From: CAZYME01 sp964648115 | GTDB taxonomy: Bacteria; Pseudomonadota; Gammaproteobacteria; Legionellales; Legionellaceae | Reading direction: 5' to 3' | Assembly (NCBI GenBank): GCA_964648115.1 | Contig: CAZYME010000003.1 | Coordinates: 1 to 64,000, forward strand | Length of the DNA: 64,000 bases | In this document: piece by piece, positions 8,260 to 17,039 of the stretch | How positions within the stretch are numbered: position 1 is the stretch's first letter | Layout of the letters: every line of letters starts with the position of its first letter | Translations under genes and position numbers: made by a program | Notes under the pieces: model-generated | Seen by the model: the letters and a program-made list of their open reading frames with translations, nothing else | Database searches by the model: none | Told to the model about the DNA's origin: nothing

Positions 8260-9447
8260 TGCCTTCAATTGATGCATTGTCATCTTGGCTCTCAAATCGC
8301 AAATATCCATGATATTCGTAACTGCATGCGCGAAGTAACGCGTTATTATATTGAGCTGCATAAATTAAAAGCGCCTATTAATACCATCGATGTCGGTGGT
8401 GGTCTTGCTATTGATTACCAAGGTACGCGTTCGAATTCAGATTGCTCCATGAATTACAGTGTGAAGGAATATGCAACCAATATTCTATTAACTGTGAGAG
8501 ATTTGTGTAATGAAGCAGAAATGCCAGAGCCCAACATCATCTCTGAATCGGGTCGGGCATTAACAGCCCACCATGCCGTTATAGTGACCAACATCACTGA
8601 TATAGATGTTACAACTCAAGCACGGGGATTACCCATCATTGAGTCTGATGAATCAAGGGTTACACTTGATATTTGGGATACCTATCAAGTAATGACCAAC
8701 CACTCGCCTAGAGAAATTTACCATTATGCTGAGAACGCATTGACAGAGGCTCACTCTATGTTTAAACATGGGGTCATCAGCCTAACTGAAAAAGCCAAAG
8801 TTGAGCAGTTATACACGCTCATCTGCTTGGAAATTCAAGAACGCCTCGATTCAAATAACCCCGGCGATAGTGAATTGATTGACTGCTTGAATGAACGGTT
8901 AGCTGCTAAAATATTTTGCAACCTTTCGTTTTTTCAATCGATTCCAGACGCTTGGGCCATAGGCCAAGTTGTACCTATCGCCCCTATTTCTCAACTCACT
9001 GAAGAACGGTGCATGCATGGGATATTACAAGATTTAACCTGTGACTCAGATGGCACATTAAAAAAATATACCAGTGAATCTGGGATCACTACAACGTTGT
9101 TATTACCCAAATTTGACCCTAACAAACCCTATGATATAGCGTTCTTTTTAGTAGGAGCCTATCAAGAAATCCTTGGAAACTTGCATAATTTATTTGGTGA
9201 TACCAACTCGCTTGATGTTACATTAACTGACAATGGTGGGTTTGAAATCAATGATTTAGTGAGCGGTGATACCATCACTAATGTGCTAAATCTTGCGCAT
9301 TATGATACTAAAAAATTACTGCAATCTTATGAAAAGCAATTAATTCAAACTGAGCTGCCTGATGAACAAATACAAGGTTATTTAAATGAATTGCGGAGTA
9401 TTTTTTCAAAGCTAACTTATCTCGACAGCAATAAAATAAAAGGTTAA
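8259..9447 (+). pseudogene. 5'-truncated speA (arginine decarboxylase) copy
   Basis: It encodes a polypeptide equal to SpeA residues 241-632, with the same sequence as copy 1 at the protein level. The first ~240 residues, including the PLP lysine (K98 of copy 1), are missing, so it cannot be an active decarboxylase by itself. The only start options are a TTG at 8269 or the ATG right after it, without a ribosome-binding sequence. All visible nucleotide differences from copy 1 are silent, so the segment was under selection or was recently refreshed by recombination. It reads directly into aguA copy 2. Confidence 0.85.
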
Positions 9448-9451
9448 GACA

Positions 9452-10477
9452 ATGACTCCTAGAAACGCTGGATTTTACATGCCGGCCGAATGGCACCCTC
9501 ATGCTGGATGTTGGATGGCATGGCCCTGTCATTATGAAACATGGGCACCTATTGGTTTGGAAAAAGCACGGCTTGCCTTTGCAAAAGTAGCGCATGCCAT
9601 TGCACAATTTGAACCGGTAACGTTTGTGGTAAATCCTGAAGATATGGATGAAGCAAGGGCCATTTTAGGCGAAAAAATTCGTATACACCCTCTTCCTATT
9701 GATGATTCATGGACGCGAGACACAGGCCCTACTTTTTTAATCAATGCGCAGGGGAATTTAGCTGGTGTTGATTGGATCCACAACGCCTGGGGTGGTAACT
9801 ACGAACCATGTGATTTAGATAATCAAATTGCCAAAGCTATTATTGAAGATACTAAGGCCACTTACTTTCATGCACCTCTGGTCATGGAAGGTGGCTCGTT
9901 TCATGTAGATGGTGAGGGCACCCTTTTAACCAGCCGTGAGTGCTTGCTTAATCCAAACCGTAATCCTGATTTAACACAGGAGCAGATTGAGCAATATCTG
10001 CGTGATTATTTATGTTGTGAAAAAATCATCTGGTTAAATAAAGGCCTCTTGGGTGATGAAACAGACGGTCACATTGATGAAATTGCCTGCTTTATTGCTC
10101 CAGCTACCGTTTTGGCGTTAATCACGCATGATAAAGCAGATCCTAATTATGAGAGGCTTCAGGAAAATTTATCGATATTAGAATCGACAACTGATGCAAA
10201 AGGACGCACTTTAACAGTTCACACTGTTGAGCAGCCACCAGCAACGTATATGGCCGGTGAGCGCCTTACTCTTTCCTATATTAATTTTTACCTAGCCAAT
10301 AAAGGCATTGTTATGCCTGCTTTTGGACACGCGGTTCATGATAAAGCAGCTTATGAACTCTTTGTTCAATTATTTCCAAACTACACCATCACCCAAATCG
10401 ACGCCCTCGATGTCTTTGCAGGTGGCGGCGGGATACATTGCATCACGCAACAGCAGCCGTTAACAATGAGCTCTTAA
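9452..10477 (+). CDS. aguA: Agmatine deiminase (copy 2)
   Basis: A 341-residue protein identical to the enzyme at 5567-6592 except near the C-terminus, which ends LTMSS instead of LASSS. All catalytic segments (DSWTRDTGP, ETDGHIDE, GGGGIHC) are intact, so it should be active if expressed. No promoter is evident: it follows the truncated speA copy by 4 nt as in the original operon, and transcription would have to come from the mobile-element region upstream. Its last 83 nt, with the downstream palindrome, are repeated twice more in tandem. Confidence 0.9.
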   Translation: MTPRNAGFYMPAEWHPHAGCWMAWPCHYETWAPIGLEKARLAFAKVAHAIAQFEPVTFVVNPEDMDEARAILGEKIRIHPLPIDDSWTRDTGPTFLINAQGNLAGVDWIHNAWGGNYEPCDLDNQIAKAIIEDTKATYFHAPLVMEGGSFHVDGEGTLLTSRECLLNPNRNPDLTQEQIEQYLRDYLCCEKIIWLNKGLLGDETDGHIDEIACFIAPATVLALITHDKADPNYERLQENLSILESTTDAKGRTLTVHTVEQPPATYMAGERLTLSYINFYLANKGIVMPAFGHAVHDKAAYELFVQLFPNYTITQIDALDVFAGGGGIHCITQQQPLTMSS

Positions 10478-10997
10478 ATGTGGCACTGCGTGCGCTTGTT
10501 GGGTCAATGACCCAACCTACGTTTAATTCCGCGCAACAATAGCAATTAGATGTAGGTTGGGTCATACGACCCAACAACTGCGCGAAGCGCCACCAAAATC
10601 GACGCCCTTGAAGTCTTTGCAGGCGGCGGCGGGATACATTGCATCACGCAACAACAGCCGTTAACAATGAGCTCTTAAATGTGGCACTGCGTGCGCTTGT
10701 TGGGTCAATGACCCAACCTACGTTTAATTCCGCGCAACAATAGCAATTAGATGTAGGTTGGGTCATACGACCCAACAACTGCGCGAAGCGCCACCAAAAT
10801 CGACGCCCTTGAAGTCTTTGCAGGCGGCGGCGGGATACATTGCATCACGCAACAACAGCCGTTAACAATGAGCTCTTAAATGTGGCACTGCGTGCGCTTG
10901 TTGGGTCAATGACCCAACCTACGTTTAATTCCGCGCAACAATAGCAATTAGATGTAGGTTGGGTCATACGACCCAACAACTGCGCGAAGCGCCACCA
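10395..10997. repeat. 201-bp unit in three tandem copies (aguA 3' end plus palindrome)
   Basis: Three consecutive units begin at 10395, 10596 and 10797. Each holds the last ~83 nt of aguA including its stop codon, followed by a 114-bp palindromic element. Units 2 and 3 look identical. Unit 1 differs at a few positions in its coding part (for example CTCGATG against CTTGAAG). Only the first unit is joined to an intact gene. Confidence 0.95.
10480..10593. repeat. GTAGGTTGGGTC-family palindromic element (first of three tandem copies)
   Basis: The arms at 10480-10520 and 10552-10593 are imperfect complements: GTGGCACTGCGTGCGCTTG then TTGGGTCAATGACCCAACC on one side, and a GTAGGTTGGGTC...GCGCCAC arm on the other. 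Each arm holds its own small palindrome (GGGTCAATGACCC). Relatives occur at 21378, 44741, 45928 and 55073. Confidence 0.85.
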
Positions 10998-11314
10998 AAC
11001 ATGGATGCAGATAATGTGGCACGTTGTGTGCTGCTTGCCCCCCCTTTACATTTCGATAGAGAAGTGTAGACTAAGTTGTGAAGGGAGCGCCCATTTGAGC
11101 TACAGCTTGCAGGCGCATTATAAATTTGGCTAAAGCGTGAGGTTACTTCAATGAAAATTCTTCAATTCGATCACACACATCTTAATTTGTTTTTTTTCAA
11201 TATCGGTTTATACCCCCTATTTTCCATTCAAGGATATTTATCTAGCTGATAATTTTTGCTTATCAAAAGGCATCTATTACGTTAGAAAAATATCTCAAGG
11301 ACTGGAGAATATAT
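10998..11314. other. Leader region upstream of the AK-HSD-like gene, no gene seen
   Basis: About 317 nt with no convincing reading frame. I looked for an S-box/SAM riboswitch or a Thr/Met-rich leader peptide, given the methionine genes downstream, and found neither. Next to the tandem array is a stretch (GTGGCACGTTGTGTGC) resembling a degraded arm of the palindromic repeat. CTGGAG, 7 nt before the ATG at 11315, serves as ribosome-binding site. Confidence 0.5.
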
Positions 11315-13087
11315 ATGCAAAATATAGCACCTAAGCACAGAATCGCTGTTTTAAAATTTAGCGGATCACTACTATCCAAAATAGAAGAAATTCCACAAGC
11401 AGTGCATGAAATTTATCAATATCTACGTGCTGGATATAGAGTTTTAGCTGTCGTTTCCTCAATGGATAACAACAACTCTAAGTATCCAGGCATAGAGAAT
11501 TTTGAAGAAGAAGGCGTGATTCCACCCGCGCCCGAATTCGCTGAGTTATTAGCCTCTGGTGAAACAGCGACGGCTTGTCTTTTTACCATAGGGCTTGATC
11601 GTGCTGGAATCAAAGCAAAAAAACTCCACCACCAATGTTTACTAACTAAAAATTCACTATTAAATAGTGACCCTGAATCTTTCACCACAGATTTGGTCGC
11701 ATCGCTATTTGAACGCTATTCAGTCTTAGTACTACCTGGCGCAATTGGTTACGACCAAGCTAAAAAAACCACCTTATTAGGCCAAAAAGGCGCAGATTAT
11801 ACTGCAATTTATGCGGCTTGGAGTTTACATGCAGATACTTGCGTTATTTATAAAGATATAAACGGCATTTACGAGAAAGAAACTAAAGACTCAGAGCCGC
11901 GGCAATATGATGCACTCAGTTATAGTGATTTACTTAAACTCCCCTCCCCTATTATTCATCATAAAGCCATAAAATTTGCAGAGGCTCAGAATATCTCTTT
12001 TAGCATTAAATCGTTAACCAAGTTATTCAAAACTACCGTGGGAGAGGCACCCTCCACGTTTTACTCACAAAATGAAACTGTTAATCCACTCAATGTCGCA
12101 CTTTTGGGATTAGGTACAGTAGGATATGGTGTATATAAGCACCTTTTAGCCAATCAACATTTATTCAATATTGTAGGTATTGCCGTAACTGATCTTAAAA
12201 AACATGAACGTGCACAACTTCCTAAAGATATCATCTCCAACAATTGGACAGAGATACTGTCGCGCAATTGCGACGTTGTAATTGAGCTAACAGGAGATGC
12301 GGCTAGTTCTGAAGCCATGATTCGGCAAGCTATCACACAGGGATGCCATGTCATCACGGCAAATAGAGCGTTAATAGCTGAAAAAGGCATTGAGCTGTGT
12401 CAGCTAGCTGCGAAGAATAAGGTACAGCTTTTATATTCAGCAAGCATTGGCGGCGCTATTCCCGTGATAGAAGCACTGCAAAACATAGGCGACGTTAAAT
12501 CCATTACAGGAATATTAAATAGCACATGCAATTTTATCCTCGATAAAGTTAAAGAAGGTCAGACGTTAAATCATACGCTCTCGTTAACAAAAATCCTTAA
12601 GCTATCGGAAAATGAATCGACGTTGGATTTATACGGTATAGATGCCTCTGAAAAAGCCATTATCTTATCTCGTATTGCATATGGGCGAGATCCAGACTCG
12701 GTAGACATTACTGGTATTCAATATTTAGACGAAACAAAAATTCGCGAAGCACATCTTGCTGGTAAGAATATTCGATTGGTTGTTAATTGCACGTTGGAAA
12801 ACCACCACATTAAAACCAAAGTTGAACCTATTACTATCGATTTAAACCACTCTTTGGCACATGTAACCGGCACCCACAACGCTGTTCTTATCCACACCAA
12901 ACATAATGGAATATTAGAACTCCATGGCACAGGAGCAGGACGTTGGCCAGTTGCCGAATCTGTTTTTGCTGATTTAATAGCTCTTTCAAACCAAGTAAAT
13001 CGCAAGCAATTACATGGCGAGCAAATCGCTCACAAAAAATTTATTCACCCGGAACTACAAGGTGAGTCATTAGAAGAGGTAGTTTAA
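11315..13087 (+). CDS. Aspartokinase-homoserine dehydrogenase-like fusion without ACT domains
   Basis: A 590-residue two-domain protein. Residues ~10-245 are an amino-acid-kinase fold (K14 in LKFSGS; LLGQKGADYTA at 155-164; IYKDINGIY), related to aspartate kinase. Residues ~260-575 are a homoserine dehydrogenase (LLGLGTVGYG at 263-272, ILNSTCNF, and the conserved pattern G441-x-D443-x3-K447). ThrA/MetL proteins are about 810-820 residues because they have ACT regulatory domains between these parts; none is present. Several usual active-site positions differ: FSGS for FGG(T/S), GQKGAD for GRGGSD, and TANRA with Arg351 where family members have Lys. It may be a feedback-insensitive, weakened or repurposed enzyme. 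It lies 66 nt before metE. Confidence 0.8.
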   Translation: MQNIAPKHRIAVLKFSGSLLSKIEEIPQAVHEIYQYLRAGYRVLAVVSSMDNNNSKYPGIENFEEEGVIPPAPEFAELLASGETATACLFTIGLDRAGIKAKKLHHQCLLTKNSLLNSDPESFTTDLVASLFERYSVLVLPGAIGYDQAKKTTLLGQKGADYTAIYAAWSLHADTCVIYKDINGIYEKETKDSEPRQYDALSYSDLLKLPSPIIHHKAIKFAEAQNISFSIKSLTKLFKTTVGEAPSTFYSQNETVNPLNVALLGLGTVGYGVYKHLLANQHLFNIVGIAVTDLKKHERAQLPKDIISNNWTEILSRNCDVVIELTGDAASSEAMIRQAITQGCHVITANRALIAEKGIELCQLAAKNKVQLLYSASIGGAIPVIEALQNIGDVKSITGILNSTCNFILDKVKEGQTLNHTLSLTKILKLSENESTLDLYGIDASEKAIILSRIAYGRDPDSVDITGIQYLDETKIREAHLAGKNIRLVVNCTLENHHIKTKVEPITIDLNHSLAHVTGTHNAVLIHTKHNGILELHGTGAGRWPVAESVFADLIALSNQVNRKQLHGEQIAHKKFIHPELQGESLEEVV

Positions 13088-13153
13088 GTTTTACGTAAAT
13101 ATTGACCATAAACCTGTATCGTTTAAAGCGGTACCTAAAATAAGGATAGTTTT

Positions 13154-15502
13154 ATGACACAATCACATATTCTTGGCTTTCCACGTATTGGAGCCAAGCG
13201 AGAGTTAAAAAAAGCAGTGGAAGCTTATTGGCGAGGTGAAATTAACCAACAAGAGCTAGATAAAGTTGGTCAACAAATTAAAGAGCACAACTGGAAAGTT
13301 CAACACGACGCAGGTTTGGATTTTGTAACTGTTGGAGATTTTTCTTGGTATGACCATGTGTTAGATACCTCCACCCTTTTAGGCGTTGTTCCAGAACGAT
13401 TCGGTGCGGCTCAAAAAAATGTGGATATCAACACCTACTTTTGTATGGCGCGTGGGCAAGCCCCTCAAGTCAAAGAAACCACCGCCTGTGAAATGACGAA
13501 ATGGTTTAACACCAACTATCATTATATCGTTCCTGAGTTCACCGTTGGCCAAAAATTTCACCTGGCCTCCGATAAATTATTTACTGAAATTGATGCTGCA
13601 ATAAAATTGGGTTACCGCGTCAAACCGGTTATTTTAGGGCCACTCACCTATTTATGGCTGGGTAAAACCAAAGGGCTTGGATTTGATAAATTAGATTTAT
13701 TACCAAAACTTATACCCGTCTACAATGAAATATTGACCCAACTAAAACAGCGCAAAATCGAATGGGTGCAAATTGATGAGCCAATTTTGGTACTCGATTT
13801 GCCCAAGCCATGGCAAAACGCTTACATCAAGACATATCCCGCGCTTGATTTTGGCAATATCAATTGTTTATTAGCTACTTATTTTGGTGCATTGGGTGAC
13901 AATCTTGCCGTTGTGAACCAACTACCAGTTCAAGGCTTGCATATTGATTTATGCTCAAATCCAGAACAATTACCTCACGTACTAGAAAACGTAGCACCTG
14001 ACAAAATCGTTTCTCTGGGTGTAGTGAATGGCAGAAATATTTGGCACACTAATTTAGAAAAAACCTTGGCGACAGTGGAAACAGCAAAAGCCCAATTAGG
14101 CAAAAAACTATGGATTGGTAGTAGCTGCTCTCTCCTGCATTCGCCAGTTGATCTTGAGCATGAAACACAGTTGGATGATGAGTTAAAAAGTTGGTTGGCT
14201 TTCGCCAAACAAAAAACGACTGAAATTGCATTACTTGCAAAGATTGATACACAAGGCAAGCAAGCATTTTTAAAACAACTGCAAGCAAATAAACTAGCTG
14301 TAGAGTCACGCGCTCATTCGCCAAGAGTTCACAATGCGTTGGTGCAAGATAGGACTCAGTTGGTTAATGAAAGCTACGCTGAACGCACCAGTAATTATGA
14401 AACGCGGATCCCTTTGCAACGGCTTGCATCGAGGTTACCACTATTCCCAACTACATCCATTGGTTCGTTCCCGCAAACCAAAGAGATTCGTGTTATCAGG
14501 CGTGAATACAAAGCAGGCAAGCTTGATGAAAAAACATACACCGATAAAATTCGCCAAGAGATTGCAGCTGTTATTAGCCAACAAGAAGCTTTGGATATAG
14601 ACGTTTTAGTCCATGGCGAGGCTGAACGCAATGACATGGTTGAGTATTTTGGTGAACTGTTGAATGGTTTTGCCTTCACAAGCAATGGCTGGGTACAAAG
14701 TTACGGTTCTCGCTGTGTAAAACCACCGATCATTTATGGTGATGTATCACGTCAACGCGCCATGACTGTTTCTTGGTCTAAATATGCCCAATCGTTAACT
14801 AATCGCCCAGTTAAGGGAATGTTGACTGGACCTGTTACTATTTTAGCTTGGTCTTTCGTACGTGATGATCTGGCGCACTCTGCTTCAGCGTTACAAATTG
14901 CTCTAGCATTACGTGACGAAGTGCATGACCTTGAACAAGCAGGTATTCATATCATTCAAATTGATGAGCCCGCATTTCGTGAAAGCTTACCTTTGCGTAA
15001 AGCTGATTGGCAGCACTATTTGGATTGGGCGGTATTTTGTTTCCGTGTCTCTTCAAGCGGGGTTAAGGATGAAACGCAAATCCATACCCACATGTGCTAC
15101 TCCGAGTTTAATGATGTCATTGAAGCTATCGCAGATTTGGATGCAGATGTGATAACGATTGAAAGCTCACGTTCTGAAATGGAACTTTTAAAGGCTTTCG
15201 AATCATTTGAATACCCCAATGAAATCGGGCCTGGTGTTTATGATATCCACTCTCCTCGTGTTCCAACCGAGCAAGAAATCATTGATAACCTTGAAAAAGC
15301 AGCACAGTACATCCCAGCCTCTAGGCTATGGGTTAATCCCGATTGTGGTTTAAAAACACGTGATTGGCCTGAAGTTAAGAAAGCGTTGGTGAATATGGTT
15401 GCTGCTGCAAAATTTATGCGGAATAAATACAGTGAATCGGGGATTGATTGTAATGTGGCTAAAATAGGTACTAGAGAGGAGCACCGTACCAGTAACGTGT
15501 AG
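13154..15502 (+). CDS. metE: Cobalamin-independent methionine synthase
   Basis: A 782-residue 5-methyltetrahydropteroyltriglutamate-homocysteine methyltransferase (E. coli MetE 753). The N-terminal half starts with GFPRIGAKRELKKAVE. The catalytic C-terminal half contains FPTTSIGSFPQTKEIR, the zinc ligands His and Cys in HTHMCYSEF, and the second Cys in NPDCGLKTR. It makes methionine from homocysteine without B12. AAGGA precedes the ATG. It sits between the AK-HSD-like gene and metF, so the three probably form a methionine-supply cluster, although a REP-type palindrome lies between metE and metF. Confidence 0.97.
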   Translation: MTQSHILGFPRIGAKRELKKAVEAYWRGEINQQELDKVGQQIKEHNWKVQHDAGLDFVTVGDFSWYDHVLDTSTLLGVVPERFGAAQKNVDINTYFCMARGQAPQVKETTACEMTKWFNTNYHYIVPEFTVGQKFHLASDKLFTEIDAAIKLGYRVKPVILGPLTYLWLGKTKGLGFDKLDLLPKLIPVYNEILTQLKQRKIEWVQIDEPILVLDLPKPWQNAYIKTYPALDFGNINCLLATYFGALGDNLAVVNQLPVQGLHIDLCSNPEQLPHVLENVAPDKIVSLGVVNGRNIWHTNLEKTLATVETAKAQLGKKLWIGSSCSLLHSPVDLEHETQLDDELKSWLAFAKQKTTEIALLAKIDTQGKQAFLKQLQANKLAVESRAHSPRVHNALVQDRTQLVNESYAERTSNYETRIPLQRLASRLPLFPTTSIGSFPQTKEIRVIRREYKAGKLDEKTYTDKIRQEIAAVISQQEALDIDVLVHGEAERNDMVEYFGELLNGFAFTSNGWVQSYGSRCVKPPIIYGDVSRQRAMTVSWSKYAQSLTNRPVKGMLTGPVTILAWSFVRDDLAHSASALQIALALRDEVHDLEQAGIHIIQIDEPAFRESLPLRKADWQHYLDWAVFCFRVSSSGVKDETQIHTHMCYSEFNDVIEAIADLDADVITIESSRSEMELLKAFESFEYPNEIGPGVYDIHSPRVPTEQEIIDNLEKAAQYIPASRLWVNPDCGLKTRDWPEVKKALVNMVAAAKFMRNKYSESGIDCNVAKIGTREEHRTSNV

Positions 15503-15520
15503 AAATACCGTTTAATGAAC

Positions 15521-15601
15521 CCCGCACTCCGCTTCGCTCCATACGGGCTACATGTTTAATTTACAACCATATGGCCCGTATGGAGCGAAGCGGAATGCGG
15601 G
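15521..15601. repeat. REP-like palindrome between metE and metF
   Basis: The 28-nt arms at 15521-15548 and 15574-15601 (starting CCCGCACTCCGCTTCGCTCC) are complementary except for one position, around a 25-nt AT-rich loop. The GC-rich composition differs from the surroundings. It could work as a terminator or mRNA-stabilising hairpin between the two met genes. Confidence 0.8.
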
Positions 15602-15636
15602 AACCCTTAAAGCGGGCCCCCCTTAAGAGGTGAAAC

Positions 15637-16515
15637 ATGAAAAATAACAGCAACATCTCAATCAGCTTTGAAGTATTTCCACCCAATACACAGCAAGGTC
15701 TACAAAAGCTTAATGAGACCTGTCAAAAACTGAACGTGTTAGACCCCAAATTCATTTCTGTCACCTTTGGCGCGGCTGGTGCATCACAATTAAAAACTGT
15801 GCGCCTGGTGAAGCAATTAGCAAAAAGCGCCATACCTACCACTCCCCATATTTCCTGCGTAGGAATGACAAAAATTCGGTTACAAAAATTGTTAGACCAG
15901 TACATGCAATTCGGCGTAAAAAATTTAATTGTCATCCGTGGTGATTTTATTGCAGGAAGTGAAGTATCTGATTTTAAGTATGCCAGTGATTTAGTAAGCG
16001 AAATAAGAAAATTAACGCATGATTATTTTCACATTACCGTCGCTGCTTATCCTGAGTTTCATCCACAATCTACAACGAGCGAAATGGATTTTATTCACTT
16101 TAAACATAAGGTTGATGCAGGGGCAGATAGCGCGATCACCCAGTTTTTTTTCAATAGCGATGCCTATTCTCGATTTCGAGAAAACTGCCACAAATCAGGC
16201 ATTACCATACCGATTATACCAGGTATTATGCCAATTCAAGATTACGATAAATTAGTACGTTTCTCTGGAGCCTGTGGAGCAGAAATTCCCTTATGGCTAC
16301 GTAAACAATTGGAAAGCTTTTCAGGTGATGTGTTTTCTATTAAATCGTTGGGTGTAGAGCTGGTTACCAAGCTTTGTGAACGGCTTTTATTGGAAGGTGC
16401 GGAAGGGCTGCATTTTTACACGTTAAATCAAATCAACCCAACCATGCATATTTATAGAAGCTTATTTAGCGACACAAACAGCACTGATTTTCTTAATTTT
16501 ATGTATGCTTCTTAG
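15637..16515 (+). CDS. metF: Methylenetetrahydrofolate reductase
   Basis: A 292-residue FAD-dependent TIM-barrel enzyme reducing 5,10-methylene-THF to 5-methyl-THF, the methyl donor for MetE. Diagnostic segments are ISFEVFPPNT near the N-terminus, PKFISVTFGAAG, HISCVGM, VIRGD and ITQFFFNSDAY. Length matches E. coli MetF (296). AGAGGTG precedes the ATG. Its 3' end overlaps the convergent minus-strand gene at 16512-16985 by 4 nt. Confidence 0.96.
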   Translation: MKNNSNISISFEVFPPNTQQGLQKLNETCQKLNVLDPKFISVTFGAAGASQLKTVRLVKQLAKSAIPTTPHISCVGMTKIRLQKLLDQYMQFGVKNLIVIRGDFIAGSEVSDFKYASDLVSEIRKLTHDYFHITVAAYPEFHPQSTTSEMDFIHFKHKVDAGADSAITQFFFNSDAYSRFRENCHKSGITIPIIPGIMPIQDYDKLVRFSGACGAEIPLWLRKQLESFSGDVFSIKSLGVELVTKLCERLLLEGAEGLHFYTLNQINPTMHIYRSLFSDTNSTDFLNFMYAS

Positions 16516-16985
16516 CTCATTGCGTAGTTAGCTACGCCTTTGACTGCTTCTAAAGCAAGATCGGTTACCACTGCACCAGCAGTAATTGCCAGTGCAGGAA
16601 GAGGACCTAAAAACATACTAGTTGAGATAACTAAGCTTGCTATAAACATGATGCCAACATTTAAAGCAAAGCCCGCGATTGAAGCACCAATACTTGGTTC
16701 GCCATCTTCGTTTAGGCTACTTGGGAGTATACTGCGCAACCCTGTCAAAATTAAAAAAGGCGCTGCAATTGCGGCTCCCGCTAAGAGGCCTATCATCCCA
16801 GCAGTTAACACGGAACACGTTGTAAAACCAAACGCACTCAAGGCATACATGCCCACAATACCTTGGATAGCACCATAGGCTCCATACATCGCTGTTGTAA
16901 GGGGCTGAAAAATACCGCTGACCCCAATAGATGCAGCAGCAACAGTTGGCGTAATAAACGGCACGGCTGAGGCAAAAAACAACAT
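16512..16985 (-). CDS. Unrecognised Gly/Ala-rich multi-spanning membrane protein
   Basis: A 157-residue protein that is almost entirely hydrophobic, with four to five likely membrane segments rich in Gly, Ala, Ile and Val (for example GMIGLLAGAAIAAPFLILTG). One short charged loop, SSLNEDGEPS, lies near the middle. I do not recognise a family. AGGAG about 8 nt upstream of the ATG supports translation. It starts 54 nt downstream of the 17040-18428 gene on the same strand, so the two may be co-transcribed. Long Gly/Ala-rich hydrophobic stretches occur in Legionella effectors that enter host membranes; that comparison is speculative. Confidence 0.6.
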   Translation of the reverse strand: MLFFASAVPFITPTVAAASIGVSGIFQPLTTAMYGAYGAIQGIVGMYALSAFGFTTCSVLTAGMIGLLAGAAIAAPFLILTGLRSILPSSLNEDGEPSIGASIAGFALNVGIMFIASLVISTSMFLGPLPALAITAGAVVTDLALEAVKGVANYAMS

Positions 16986-17039
16986 AGGAAAGCTCCTGGA
17001 TACAAAACAGACAAATAATACTTATTATCAACAAAAATG

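Larger units (their letters stand above)
8259..10479 (+). repeat. Second copy of the speA 3'-part plus aguA (direct repeat of 4374-6594)
   Basis: This stretch repeats 4374-6594 at a constant offset of 3885 nt with no indel. By eye there are 11 differences, all synonymous, in the first ~275 bp. None appear through about 1.85 kb in the middle, and about seven cluster in the last ~90 bp. Homology stops abruptly at both ends, on the left exactly at an inverted-repeat element. Confidence 0.9.

Noticed and set aside
10395..10997. Regularly spaced repeat that might be taken for a CRISPR array
   Set aside because: The unit is 201 bp with no variable spacers and includes coding sequence; it is a simple tandem duplication.
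10998..11314. Possible SAM or other riboswitch before the methionine-related genes
   Set aside because: I could not find conserved S-box, SAM-II or leader-peptide features; a covariance-model search would be decisive.
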